In this document: positions 29,909-40,048 of the stretch, piece by piece
Layout: every line of letters starts with the position of its first letter
How positions within the stretch are numbered: position 1 is the stretch's first letter
NCBI GenBank assembly: GCA_937995595.1
Contig: CALKJW010000020.1
Coordinates: 47,096 to 111,095, forward strand
Origin: an uncultured Phycisphaerales bacterium
GTDB taxonomy: Bacteria > Planctomycetota > Phycisphaerae > Phycisphaerales > UBA1924
Length of the DNA stretch: 64,000 nt
Reading direction: 5' to 3'
The notes under the pieces: generated by a model
Told to the model about the DNA's origin: nothing
What the model saw: the letters and a program-made list of their open reading frames with translations, nothing else
The model's database searches: none
Made by a program: the position numbers and the translations under genes

Positions 29909-32900
29909 ATGCGACCCAAGTCTGAAGCCAACCCTGCCCGCCGCCGCCCGCGCGACCGCCGCGGCTCGGTGCTGCTGATGGTGGTGGCGACGCTGGCGCT
30001 GCTGGCGATCATCGCGGTGTCGTACGCGACGCTCGGTCGCGCCGACCGCGCGGCCAGCGCGACGCTGGTGCGGGAGAGTCGGCTGGACGATCAGGCCGCG
30101 CAGTTTGCCGACTATCTCGCGGGCGTCATCGGCGACAACACGCTGGCGACCTACTCGCAGCGCACCTTCGGGACGGGCGCCAACGAATGGGCCACCCGGC
30201 GCGCCCACCGGACCTACCCCGGCACCGACGTGTTCATGGTCTCCAGCGCGGCCTCGGCCAACGGCGGGGCGTACCGCTTCGATCCGACCGGCTCGTACGC
30301 GGGCCCGTGGACCGGCAACGGCACCGACCCGCGCTGGCCGGGCACGCCGTTCCTCGCGTCTCCCGAGCCGGAACTCATCCCCGACAACAACAACCTGCCG
30401 CCGTTCAGCGACAACGTGCTGCGCGATTCGCGCACGTGGCGGCACATCAGCAACTTCGCGCCCGACGGCCGGTTCGTGAACCTGGCGAACCTGCGGCGGA
30501 ACTTCGCCGCCCAGTCCGGCGTCGGCGGCTCGGCGCCCGACTGGCGGATGAGCGACCGCCTGACGATCCTGAACAACGCGGGCAACCCGACGACGGCGGG
30601 AACCGACCCCGACGTGCCGGCCGACTGGAGCACGAACCAGAAGTTCGCGTTCCGCCCCGCGTTCGACAACCTGCTCCCGAGCGACCCGAACCACGTGCTG
30701 AACCAGTGGTTCGACACCGACGGCGACGGGTTCGTCGATGCGCGCTGGTGCGAACTGGTCGACGCGTTCCTCGACCAGAACAACCCGCGCTGGGCGCTGC
30801 CGCAGCAGGGGCGGATGCGCATGTTCCTCGCGGCCCGGTGCATCGACCTGTCGGGCCTGGTGAACGTCAACACCGCGAGCGACTTCACGCTCGACCCCGG
30901 CACGTTCGTGGTGAACCCCTCGGGCGCGATCCGGCAGTTCTACCCGGCGGGCCTGTCGCCGTCGGATGTCGACCTGCGGCGTGTGCTGTCGCTGGTCGAT
31001 CACCACTGGCTGTACAACACCGGCGTGGTGCGCGGGTACAACGACCTGCCGCGCCCCGCGCAGAGCGGCCTGCCGTCGGACTATCTCAACTACAACGCCG
31101 CGGTCTCGGGCGACATCGGCAAGACGGCCTACGCCGCCCTGCTGCACGCGATCGATTCCGGGCAGACGCTGCCGTCGGACGCCCGCCGCGGCCCGCCGAC
31201 CAGCACGCCGGAACTGCAGTTCCCGCAGGCCACCGGGTCAGTGAACCCCAACCCGCTCTCGCCGGGGGCGCGGGCAGCGCGGTACGACTCGTTCGGCAGC
31301 GACCCGTTCGCGGCGCGCCTGATGGCGGGCACGACCCGCGCGGCCCGCGCGCCGTTCGGCATGGCGGACGAACTCGAACTCCGCGCGTTCCACGGGATCA
31401 ACGACTCGGAGAACCGCTCGCGTCTGGAGCGCGCCGTCGGCGGGCGCGAGTTCGCCAACTTCTCGCCGCTGCGCGAAAACCGCCCCCGCACGCTGGAGAT
31501 GACCGGGCGGATCGAGTCGAGCAACAGCCCGACGGACGAGGCGCTGCTGCAGTCGTTCCTCGACGTGCGCCGGCTGCTGACGACCTACTCGGGCGCGCGG
31601 CCGCTGATCGACAACCCCTTCGCCGCGGTGAACCCCGACGCGCTGGGCACGGGCGAACTGCGCTTCGACGCGATGGAGATCATCTCGAAACTCAACAGCA
31701 CGGTGAACGGCTCGTCGACCAAACTGACACAGGCCGAGGTGCTGTCGGTCTTCCGCGCCTACGCGGCCGCGCTGCTGCCCTACACGCACCGCGACCAGTT
31801 CCCCAACGCGTGGGACTCCACCCGCGGCGACGCCCGCGCGCTGTCGTACGGCGGCAGCGCCGAACTGGCCACGCGCATCGCGGCGCACCTGACGGTCAAC
31901 TGGCTCGACGCCATCGACACCGAGCGTCTGCAGGGCGCCAACTCGGTCGCGTACGACGACTCGGTCCCGACGCGGGCCCGGCTCGACGTGGCCGACGGCA
32001 CGCTGCCGGCGACGGTCCCCGCCGACGCGTGGGAGACCAACCGCGTGCTGAGCCTGCCGACCGAGCGGCAGTCGCAGAACCCCAACAGCGAACTGCTCGG
32101 CCCGCGCCACGTGAACATCTACGGCATCGAGGCCCAGCCGGTGATCGTCGAGGCCGCGTGGTACGGCATGTTCACCGACACGCCGCGCCGTGCCGCCGTG
32201 CAGGGCGACGACGACTACGCCGACAACCTGACCACCAACCCGACCCCCGGCGGGCCGGACATTCTGGGCAACATCACGATCAACACCAGCCTCGACTTCG
32301 GCAACCCGGACTTCCTGTTCGAGGTGGTGGCGTTCCAGTTGCACAACCCGTTCGACCGCGACCTGGTGCTGTGCAACGCCGGGCGCGTGCGGTACTACGT
32401 GGAGTTCGCCAACCGCTTCTTTGCGCTGGGCCAGCAGACCGCCGCGGGCGACGGCATCGAGACGGACACGCTGACGATCCCGGCCTACGGCACGCGCGTG
32501 TTCTACGCGACGAACATCCGCCGGCAGCGCGACATCGCGACGCGGATCAACAACGCACACACCGCGGCCCCGCCGCCGCCGCCTCCCGGCGGCGGGCCGG
32601 CGATCTCCGGTTCGATCCCGCTGGACTACATCCAGCAGTGGGCGGCGCAGCAGTTCGGCAACCGCCCCGGGATGGAGCCGGTCCGCATCCCGCTGGTGCA
32701 CCGCGAGACCATGGGCGTCGCGCCCGGCGAGGACCTGGCCTTCGGCTCCACCGTCATGCAACGCGTCGACCTGTTCGGCGAGCGCACCGTGGCCGCGGGC
32801 CCGGGCGGGGCGCAGCAGGAGCCCATCGGCGTCGCGCCGGGCTCGACCACCGAGCAGCGCAAGGTCGTGTACCTGTGGCGCGTGGCGCGCCCCGCCGCGA

Positions 32901-34669
32901 ACGCGCAGGACTTCACCAAGGACATCCTGCTCGACCGCATGCGCGACCCGGACACCGGCTCGGGCACGCTCGTCACGGCGCGTCAGGGCGGCGGCAACCA
33001 GAACGTGCCGGGCACGCAGGCCGGCAACGACACCAACAACACCAACGGCGACGAAGAGGACAACATCGGCTTCTCGTTCACCAAGTGGGCCGCCTTCCGC
33101 CGCCCGACCGATGCGAACCACCAGCGCGGCGCGATGCCCGCGTGGGCGATGGAGCGCAAGAACAACAGCATCTACACCGGCACGGAACTCCGCAACGACC
33201 GCGACCCGGTCTCGCCCTCGGGAGGCGTGGGCGACGCGGCGGACTACGACGGCTCGATCGCCGAGCGCCGACGCCGCCTGCTCGAACTGGTGACCGACCA
33301 GCGGACGAGCACGATCCTCAATCTCCAGATCTCGCGCGAGGCCAAGGACAAGACGGGCAACCAGGTGCTCAACAACGCGTCGGGCGTCGCCATGCGCGAC
33401 ACGGCCGTGCGCATCCACCTGTCGGGCAACGACACCAACCCGCAGTTGTTCTCGCGCGTGGGCGACTTCCTGCTGCCCCTGGGCATCGGGCCGTCGCAGA
33501 ACCCCGCCGCGACGGGCGCCAACAACGTCCAGCGGCTCGAGAACCAGTGGACCACGCTCGCCGAGGCGCTCGCGCTGGCGTGCGACTACTACAGCCCGCC
33601 GACGGGGGACCTGTTCTACCGGTTCGGTCACCGGGACAACGCGCCCAACCCGCCGATCCGGCCCAAACTCGACCGCGGCAACCTGGCCCTGCACGACTAC
33701 GTCCCGTTCTACGACGCCAACAACAACGGTCGCTTCGACCTGAACACCGACGAACCGCTGGGGCCGGGCGTGCCGCTGGCGCTCAATGTGCTCGACATCT
33801 TCGAGACCGCGGAGCGGCGCGACATCACGTCCGTCAACAACCCGCCCACGATCTACACGTGGGGCGGCGCGAGGAAGATGGTCCACGGCGTGATGAACCT
33901 GAACACCTCGCCGCGGGCCGCGATGCAGGCCCTTCCCATGCTCACGCCGTCGCTCGACACCGATCCGACGCCGCTGAACTGGCTGCTCGATCCTTCCGCG
34001 GCGGGGGCGGGCGGCACCGTGTTGTTCAACCCGTCGTCCGACAACTGGGACGTCGCCGCGACGCTGACTGCGTACCGCGACAAGTCGATCGTTCGTTCGC
34101 GCCGGTACCCGTTCCCCGCAGGCGGCAACTCCGACGTGATCAGTTTCCGCGACGACGTGGACGGCAACACCGACGAGAACGGCCGGCAGGTCGTCACGCG
34201 GATCGACGGCCTCCGCGAGACGCCGGGCTTCCGCTCGCGCGGCGAGATCCTGGCGGCCCGGCTGCACGACTCGGGCGGCAACCTCGTGCCCGAGCACAGC
34301 ATCACGCGGCTGGCGCACGCCGCGGGAAGCGGCGCGGCGGCCTCGCTGCGGCACCGCGGGCTGGCGTCCTCGTTCATCCCCGCCGCGGGGGGCACCGGGT
34401 TCACGACCGACGAAGTCGGCAACGACTACGTCGAGCAGCTCGCGATCGCCAACGCGGTGCTGAACAACGTCAGCGTGCGGAGCGACGTGTTCTGCGTGTG
34501 GTTCGTCATCCACGGCTACCTGCCCAGCGACGTCGAGAACCTCGGGCCCAACGACCCGATGATCCCGAGCGTGGCACGTCGGTACGTGATGGTGGTCGAT
34601 CGGTCGAACGTCGTCCGCCGCGGCGAGAAACCGCGGATCGTGATGCTGCAGGAAGTGCCGCTGAGGTAG
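29909..34669 (+). CDS. Very large GspK/PilX-like protein of the pseudopilin operon (1586 aa)
   Basis: Basic N-term then RRGSVLLMVVATLALLAIIAVSYATLGRADRAA; LVNVNTASDF-type GspK-like segment; last gene of the operon. Confidence 0.75.
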   Translation: MRPKSEANPARRRPRDRRGSVLLMVVATLALLAIIAVSYATLGRADRAASATLVRESRLDDQAAQFADYLAGVIGDNTLATYSQRTFGTGANEWATRRAHRTYPGTDVFMVSSAASANGGAYRFDPTGSYAGPWTGNGTDPRWPGTPFLASPEPELIPDNNNLPPFSDNVLRDSRTWRHISNFAPDGRFVNLANLRRNFAAQSGVGGSAPDWRMSDRLTILNNAGNPTTAGTDPDVPADWSTNQKFAFRPAFDNLLPSDPNHVLNQWFDTDGDGFVDARWCELVDAFLDQNNPRWALPQQGRMRMFLAARCIDLSGLVNVNTASDFTLDPGTFVVNPSGAIRQFYPAGLSPSDVDLRRVLSLVDHHWLYNTGVVRGYNDLPRPAQSGLPSDYLNYNAAVSGDIGKTAYAALLHAIDSGQTLPSDARRGPPTSTPELQFPQATGSVNPNPLSPGARAARYDSFGSDPFAARLMAGTTRAARAPFGMADELELRAFHGINDSENRSRLERAVGGREFANFSPLRENRPRTLEMTGRIESSNSPTDEALLQSFLDVRRLLTTYSGARPLIDNPFAAVNPDALGTGELRFDAMEIISKLNSTVNGSSTKLTQAEVLSVFRAYAAALLPYTHRDQFPNAWDSTRGDARALSYGGSAELATRIAAHLTVNWLDAIDTERLQGANSVAYDDSVPTRARLDVADGTLPATVPADAWETNRVLSLPTERQSQNPNSELLGPRHVNIYGIEAQPVIVEAAWYGMFTDTPRRAAVQGDDDYADNLTTNPTPGGPDILGNITINTSLDFGNPDFLFEVVAFQLHNPFDRDLVLCNAGRVRYYVEFANRFFALGQQTAAGDGIETDTLTIPAYGTRVFYATNIRRQRDIATRINNAHTAAPPPPPPGGGPAISGSIPLDYIQQWAAQQFGNRPGMEPVRIPLVHRETMGVAPGEDLAFGSTVMQRVDLFGERTVAAGPGGAQQEPIGVAPGSTTEQRKVVYLWRVARPAANAQDFTKDILLDRMRDPDTGSGTLVTARQGGGNQNVPGTQAGNDTNNTNGDEEDNIGFSFTKWAAFRRPTDANHQRGAMPAWAMERKNNSIYTGTELRNDRDPVSPSGGVGDAADYDGSIAERRRRLLELVTDQRTSTILNLQISREAKDKTGNQVLNNASGVAMRDTAVRIHLSGNDTNPQLFSRVGDFLLPLGIGPSQNPAATGANNVQRLENQWTTLAEALALACDYYSPPTGDLFYRFGHRDNAPNPPIRPKLDRGNLALHDYVPFYDANNNGRFDLNTDEPLGPGVPLALNVLDIFETAERRDITSVNNPPTIYTWGGARKMVHGVMNLNTSPRAAMQALPMLTPSLDTDPTPLNWLLDPSAAGAGGTVLFNPSSDNWDVAATLTAYRDKSIVRSRRYPFPAGGNSDVISFRDDVDGNTDENGRQVVTRIDGLRETPGFRSRGEILAARLHDSGGNLVPEHSITRLAHAAGSGAAASLRHRGLASSFIPAAGGTGFTTDEVGNDYVEQLAIANAVLNNVSVRSDVFCVWFVIHGYLPSDVENLGPNDPMIPSVARRYVMVVDRSNVVRRGEKPRIVMLQEVPLR

Positions 34670-34775
34670 AGCGAGCCCCGGCGGGGCGCACCGAGCAATC
34701 GACCACGACGCGCACGGATTCGCGTCGTTGAGGACGGCACGATGATCTCGCGGGCGGCCCTACCATCCGTGCGAG

Positions 34776-34849
34776 CAGGGTGTAGCTCAGTTTGGTAGAG
34801 CGCCTGGTTTGGGTCCAGGAGGCCGCAGGTTCAAATCCTGTCACCCTGA
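34776..34849 (+). tRNA. tRNA-Pro (anticodon TGG)
   Basis: Cloverleaf: CAGGGTG/CACCCTG acceptor, CCTGG-TTTGGGT-CCAGG anticodon arm, GGTTCAAATCC T-arm; CCA not encoded. Confidence 0.95.
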
Positions 34850-34896
34850 TTCGGCGCGCCCGCGTGAAGAGCGGTGCGCGGCGTCCTCGCGGTTCG

Positions 34897-35649
34897 CTAC
34901 GTCCCCAGACTCGCCCGCAGCAGCGCGAGTTCCTGCTCGACCTCGGACTGATCGGCGACGGTCTCGGCGACGACCTCGCGCAGCATGCGCTTGAATCGCC
35001 GCTTGACGGTCTGCAGCATGTTGCTGGCCTGCGTCGCGTCGGCGGCGCCGATCCGCGCGGCGAGTTCGTCCATGCTCAAAGGCCGGGTCTTGCGCAGAGT
35101 CGGGCCGATGACGTTGATGCGGAAGGCCGTCCAGTGCGGGCCGAGGTTGTCCTCGCCGCACGATTCCTCGAGCCGCTGCAACGTGAGTTCGATCACCGCC
35201 GCGGCCCACTCGCGGTCGAAGGGGTCCGGCCCGTCCGGCGGTGCGGCGGGGTGCGGGGCGCCTTCGTCCTCGCCGCCCGCGGCCAGGTGCGCGGGGTGGT
35301 CGCCCTCGGCGCGCTTCTTCCCGCGGCTGCGGTCGATCAGGAAGTTCCGCAGCGCCTGCTTGAGGTACGAGCGAAACCGGCCGCGGGCAGGGTCGGCCTT
35401 GGAGGCAAGGTCGCGCCCGATGACGACCTGGGTCATGAACTCCTGCGTCAGGTCGCTGGCGTCGTGGGTGCCGAAGCCCTGACGGCGGATGGAGGCGTAG
35501 ATCGGGCTCCAATACTGGCGCAGCAGGCGTTCGAGCCCCGCTCGGTCGGCGCGCGCGCCATCGACGAGCGTCCAACTCGTGGTCTGAAACCCGGCAGCGG
35601 TCTGGTGCGACTCCACGGACTTGGGATTCTGCCCACTGATCTCATTCAC
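34897..35649 (-). CDS. ECF-type RNA polymerase sigma factor
   Basis: LLRQYWSPIYASIRRQGFGTHDASDLTQEFM...RGRFRSYLKQALRNFLID; GTG start inferred at 35649. Confidence 0.75.
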   Translation of the reverse strand: MNEISGQNPKSVESHQTAAGFQTTSWTLVDGARADRAGLERLLRQYWSPIYASIRRQGFGTHDASDLTQEFMTQVVIGRDLASKADPARGRFRSYLKQALRNFLIDRSRGKKRAEGDHPAHLAAGGEDEGAPHPAAPPDGPDPFDREWAAAVIELTLQRLEESCGEDNLGPHWTAFRINVIGPTLRKTRPLSMDELAARIGAADATQASNMLQTVKRRFKRMLREVVAETVADQSEVEQELALLRASLGT

Positions 35650-35691
35650 AATACGAGTACAGTACGGCCCTCCTGCGCGAGACCCGGAACC

Positions 35692-36528
35692 ATGAACAAC
35701 CCTCCCGCGTTCCTCCGCGGCCGCAAAGCCCTGATCGGCATGGTCCACGTCGGCGCACTGCCCGGCACGCCGGCGGCCCGGCTGCCGATCGACCGACTGG
35801 CCGATCGGGCCGCTCGTGAAGCGGCGATCCTCGCCAAGGCCGGCTTCGACGCGGTCATGATCGAGAACATGCAAGACCGGCCGTACGTGCATCAGGAGCA
35901 CGGGCCCGAAGTCGTCGCGGCGATGACGCGGGTGGCGCTGGCCGTTCGCGCCGCAGTGGGGGAGCGATTGCCGCTGGGCGTCCAGGTGCTTTCCGGGGGC
36001 AATCGCGAGGCGCTGGCGGTCGCGCTCGCGGCGGGCCTGCAGTTCATCCGCTGCGAGAACTTCGTGTTCTCGCACGTGGCCGATGAGGGCCTGTTGGCCC
36101 GAGCCGAGGCGGGACCGCTGCTGCGGTACCGCCGACTGATCGGCGCCGAGCACGTCGCCGTCCTGTGCGATATCAAGAAGAAGCACGCCTCCCACGCGAT
36201 CACGGCGGACGTGCCGCTGGCCGACGCGGCCGCCGCGGCAGAGTTCTTTGGGGCAGATGGGGTCATCGTCACCGGGACGGCAACGGGCCGGCCGACCAGC
36301 CCCCAGGATGTGGATCAGGCCTCGCAAGCGACTCGCCTGCCCGTGCTGGTTGGATCCGGCGTGACACCTGATTCGGTGGGTGATTTACTTCCCTTCGCAG
36401 ACGCCTTGATCGTGGGATCGTGCATCAAGCAACGCGGGCGATGGGAACACCCCGTGGATCCAAGGCGCGCCGTCGCGCTGGTCCGGGCTGTTGATGCGTG
36501 GAGGCAGGCCCAGAAGCGCACGCGATGA
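35692..36528 (+). CDS. BtpA/SgcQ family protein
   Basis: LIGMVHVGALPGTPAARLP...AGFDAVMIENMQDRPY...VLVGSGVTPDSVGDLLPFADALIVGS. Confidence 0.8.
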   Translation: MNNPPAFLRGRKALIGMVHVGALPGTPAARLPIDRLADRAAREAAILAKAGFDAVMIENMQDRPYVHQEHGPEVVAAMTRVALAVRAAVGERLPLGVQVLSGGNREALAVALAAGLQFIRCENFVFSHVADEGLLARAEAGPLLRYRRLIGAEHVAVLCDIKKKHASHAITADVPLADAAAAAEFFGADGVIVTGTATGRPTSPQDVDQASQATRLPVLVGSGVTPDSVGDLLPFADALIVGSCIKQRGRWEHPVDPRRAVALVRAVDAWRQAQKRTR

Positions 36529-36739
36529 ACTCGCAGAGGGCCGTTCAAAAATCGCGGTACGTGCGTCGAGAGCGGCGTTATACTGCGGCCCTCGCGGCAC
36601 CTGTCGCGTGCAGTGAACCGACGTTGACACTTTGACCGATCCCAATACTGTTTGCGCGCCCTGACACCCGGCGGAGCCGGGGGGGCGGTGAACACAGCCC
36701 CGGACACACCCGGACTCGCTCAGAACGGAGACCTTTGCG

Positions 36740-37387
36740 ATGACCACCACCGTCAGCACCACCCACACCCCTCGTCGTTCGTGGATCGGCGCGAAGATCG
36801 CCGGCCTCGCGCTGCTGGGCCTCGGCCTGTTCGCGGGCGGCTGCAACAACGCGATGAAGGACGAGAACGCAGCGCTCATGCAGGAGAACGCCGCGCTCCG
36901 CGAGCGCCTGACGCAGATGGAGACCAATCAGGCGGCGATGCAGCAGCAACTCGCGGCCCGCCAGCCCGGCAACATCGACGACGGCGGGTGGACGCAGAGC
37001 CCGTCGCCCCGCGGCGGCGACCGGCCCCGCGCCGCGCCGCGCGAAACGGTGATCCCCATCTCGGGCGACATTTTGTTCGACAGCGGCCAGGCGACGCTGA
37101 AGGCGACCGCCAAGAAGGAACTCGACCGCGTGGTCGCGCAGATCCGCCAGCACCAGGGCGCGACGGTGCGCATCGAGGGCCACACCGACACGGACCCGAT
37201 CCGCAAGTCCAACTGGCCGAGCAACGAGGCGCTCTCCAAGGCGCGTGCCGACGCGGTGCGCGACTACCTCGTGAGCAAGGGCGTGTCGCGCGGCGCGATC
37301 ACGACGGTCGGCATGGGCGCCAGCCAGCCCAAGGGCACCAAGGCCGCGTCGCGCCGTGTCGAGGTCGTCATCGTCGATTCGTACTGA
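36740..37387 (+). CDS. OmpA-family lipoprotein (peptidoglycan-binding)
   Basis: Lipobox LFAGGCNN; OmpA core ILFDSGQATLKATAKKELDRV...RIEGHTDTDPIRKSNWPSNEALSKARADAV. Confidence 0.88.
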   Translation: MTTTVSTTHTPRRSWIGAKIAGLALLGLGLFAGGCNNAMKDENAALMQENAALRERLTQMETNQAAMQQQLAARQPGNIDDGGWTQSPSPRGGDRPRAAPRETVIPISGDILFDSGQATLKATAKKELDRVVAQIRQHQGATVRIEGHTDTDPIRKSNWPSNEALSKARADAVRDYLVSKGVSRGAITTVGMGASQPKGTKAASRRVEVVIVDSY

Positions 37388-37452
37388 TTGCCCCGGTGTC
37401 CGGCCCGCGGCTGACCGCGTGGTTGTCGCGGCTATACTCTGACTCACGCGAG

Positions 37453-37477
37453 GGGCCGGTCGAAAGACCGGCCCTTT
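37453..37477 (+). terminator. Rho-independent-like terminator
   Basis: 9-bp stem GGGCCGGTC-GAAA-GACCGGCCC followed by TTT. Confidence 0.7.
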
Positions 37478-37489
37478 GATTCACAACCC

Positions 37490-37563
37490 GGGCGATTGGC
37501 GCAGTTGGCTAGCGCGCATGCATGACACGCATGAGGTCACTGGTTCAAATCCAGTATCGCCCA
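37490..37563 (+). tRNA. tRNA-Val (anticodon GAC)
   Basis: GGGCGAT/ATCGCCC acceptor; CATGC-ATGACAC-GCATG anticodon arm; ACTGG-TTCAAAT-CCAGT T-arm. Confidence 0.95.
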
Positions 37564-37712
37564 CTTTCTCAAGTTTCGAAGTGCCGCAGAGGACGTCTCA
37601 AGACGTCCTCTTTGTCTTTCTGGACGACCGCACACCGACGATCGAAGCGCCTTGTCTGCTCGCCCCGGCTTGGTTGACTGGCTCCGGGCTTTCCCATTCA
37701 GGGGTTGCTCGA

Positions 37713-38324
37713 ATGCCTTCACCGAGTTCAACGTCAACCCGTGCGACGCTGCTTTCGCGTGTGCGCGACGGGGCCGATGCGCAGGCGTGCGCGCAGTTCG
37801 ACGCGCTGTACCGCCAGATGCTGGTGCGGTTCTGCCGCTCGCGCGGCCTGCAGCACGCCGACGCCGAGGACGCGGTGCAACTGGTCTTCTCCAAACTCAC
37901 CACCGGCATCCGCACCTTCGAGTACCGCCCCGCGCGGGGCCGCTTCCGCGATTACCTGTTCCGCTGCGTGCGGTCGGCGATCAGCGATCTGTTGGGGTGT
38001 CCAAGGAACGCCGCGGGAGCGGTAGTCCACAACGGCGAGTCCGCCGACCCCTCGGGAGCCGACGCGGACCTGGCCGCGGCGTTCGAGCGTGAGTGGGTGG
38101 ACCACCACGTACGTGCGGCGTTGTCGGTGGTGGCCAAGCGCGTGGACGCCCAGAGCATGGCGGCGCTGGAGGCCTCGATGTCGGGGCGGAGCGTGCCGCG
38201 GATCGCCGCGGACTTGGGCATGTCCGCCGACGCGGTGTACAAGGCCCTGCAGCGGATGCGGGCACGCCTCCGCGAGCAGGTCGCGGCCCAGATCCGTGAG
38301 GAAGAAGAATCGACCGATGCCTGA
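37713..38324 (+). CDS. ECF-type RNA polymerase sigma factor
   Basis: LYRQMLVRFCRSRGLQHADAEDAVQLVFSKL...RGRFRDYLFRCVRSAISD; HTH-like C-term IAADLGMSADAVYKALQRMRARL. Confidence 0.75.
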   Translation: MPSPSSTSTRATLLSRVRDGADAQACAQFDALYRQMLVRFCRSRGLQHADAEDAVQLVFSKLTTGIRTFEYRPARGRFRDYLFRCVRSAISDLLGCPRNAAGAVVHNGESADPSGADADLAAAFEREWVDHHVRAALSVVAKRVDAQSMAALEASMSGRSVPRIAADLGMSADAVYKALQRMRARLREQVAAQIREEEESTDA

Positions 38325-39444
38325 CCCACCCCTACGAGACTCTCCCCCACCAGAGCCCCCGGGAGAAGACCCTCCAACTCCACCCCCGCCGCCACCGGAC
38401 GACGAGGCCGAGCGTCTGCTCGACGAGGCCTTCAAACTCGGCGAGGGCGACGAGGCGTGGCTGGAGATCGCCCGGCGTGCCAGCAGGCCCGCCGAGCCCT
38501 TGGGCAACCTCGGGCCGTACACGCTGCTGGAGGAGATCGGCCGCGGCGGGCAGGGGGAGGTGTACAAGGCGGTGCAGCCGGGGACGGGGCGGACCGTCGC
38601 GCTCAAGCGTCCGGCCGCGGGCGGGCTGCGGATCGGCTCGCGGGCCGCGGAGCGGTTCTCGCGCGAGGTGGACGCGGCGACGCGTCTGTCGCACCCCAAC
38701 GTTGTGACGGTGTTCGCGTCGGAGGTGATCGACGGGCACGCGGTGCTGGTGATGGAGTACGTGGACGGCACGACCATCGACCGCTGGGCCGACGCGTGCT
38801 GGGCCGACCCTGCGTCCGGCGACCGGGAGAAGCGCTCGCGGGTGCTGCGGGCCTTTGCCGCGGCGTGCGACGGGGTGGCGCACGCGCACCTGCGCGGGGT
38901 GATCCACCGGGACCTGAAGCCGTCGAACATCATGATCGGGCCGGACGACGTGCCTCGGGTGCTGGACTTCGGGGTGGCCAAGGTGCTCGAGGAGTGGCGC
39001 GAGCGCGACCCCTCGGGCGCGCGGGCGACGGTGTGGACGGCGACGGGCATTGCGGGCACGCCGGCGTACGCCCCGCCGGAGCAGTTGCGCGAGGGCGGCC
39101 GCTCGGTGGACACGCGCGCCGACGTGTACGCGCTGGGAGTGATCCTGTACCGGCTGCTGAGCGGCGATGAGGCCTTCGGCAACCGTCAGGGGCTGGCGGA
39201 CCTCTTGGACGCGGTCCGGCGCGGGCCGCAGCGGCGGCCCTTGCAGGCGCGGCCGTCGGTGGGGCGCGATGCCGACTGGATCGTGCGCAGGGCGATGGAC
39301 CCGGACGCGGCGCGGCGGTACCAGACGGTGGACGCGCTGGCCGAGGACGTGCGGCGTCTGCTGGACGGGCGCGCGGTGCTGGCGCACCCGCCCAGCGCGG
39401 CGTACACGGCGTGGCGTGCGGTGCGGCGGAGACCGCGGACCTAA
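38317..39444 (+). CDS. Serine/threonine protein kinase
   Basis: IGRGGQGEVYKA, VALKRP, VIHRDLKPSNIMIG, DFGVAKVL, GTPAYAPPEQ; start overlaps the sigma factor stop. Confidence 0.9.
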   Translation: MPDPPLRDSPPPEPPGEDPPTPPPPPPDDEAERLLDEAFKLGEGDEAWLEIARRASRPAEPLGNLGPYTLLEEIGRGGQGEVYKAVQPGTGRTVALKRPAAGGLRIGSRAAERFSREVDAATRLSHPNVVTVFASEVIDGHAVLVMEYVDGTTIDRWADACWADPASGDREKRSRVLRAFAAACDGVAHAHLRGVIHRDLKPSNIMIGPDDVPRVLDFGVAKVLEEWRERDPSGARATVWTATGIAGTPAYAPPEQLREGGRSVDTRADVYALGVILYRLLSGDEAFGNRQGLADLLDAVRRGPQRRPLQARPSVGRDADWIVRRAMDPDAARRYQTVDALAEDVRRLLDGRAVLAHPPSAAYTAWRAVRRRPRT

Positions 39445-39819
39445 GGCGCGGCGAGTGTGCACGCCGGGCGCGTGGCTATGGCACGGGCGATCTCTCGCGG
39501 CGCGCCGGTAGATCCCAGAGACGCGGCGATTCCAAACGCAGTAACGCGGGCCGTGGTCGCTTTGCGGCAGACTGCATGGCAGGTCAATGATGCGCTTCGG
39601 CCCGCGCTGGGCGACCCGGCATGGCTGATCGACGCCGCGCCGATACGCACGGATCAACGTGACCTTTCCCCGGTTTGCGAACCAGCGTCTATGAGAATCC
39701 GGGCACGGCTGCTTCCCGCGGCAGGCCCGACCGGGGCGTTCTCCACGATTGCCGCGCCACCGCCGCCGGGGAGCAACCTCAAGAGCCCGGTGCTGGTCGA
39801 TGCCCTCGGCGTCCGCCAC

Positions 39820-39985
39820 GTCGTCACCCACGTGGCCGACTGGAACAACGACCCGGTGGTCAACGTGCCCGACATCTTCGCCTTCCTGACCGACTGGTTC
39901 AACGGCAACGGGGACTTCGACGGCCAGAACGGCAACCAGGTCGCCGACATCTTCGCCTTCCTCTCCGCTCGGTTCAGCGCGTATG
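39820..39985 (+). pseudogene. Degenerate GC-type dockerin-like remnant
   Basis: ADWNNDPVVNVPDIFAFLTDWFNGNGDFDGQNGNQVADIFAFLSARF resembles the dockerin tail of the 178-2445 protein but lacks the terminal GC motif and a convincing N-terminal protein. Confidence 0.4.
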
Positions 39986-40048
39986 CACGGAGCCCTGACC
40001 CGATCCGAACATTGCAGGAGCGCATCGCGGTCGGTCGATGCAAGAGCG

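Noticed and set aside
28022-31147. 1041-aa minus-strand ORF
   Set aside because: Antisense shadow of the pseudopilin genes and GspK-like gene; no recognisable domain.
31238-34513. 1091-aa minus-strand ORF
   Set aside because: Antisense shadow of the 1586-aa GspK-like gene; compositionally biased (R/H/V/D).
34776-37563. tRNA-Pro and tRNA-Val as possible integration sites of a genomic island
   Set aside because: No integrase, direct-repeat att duplication or phage genes nearby.
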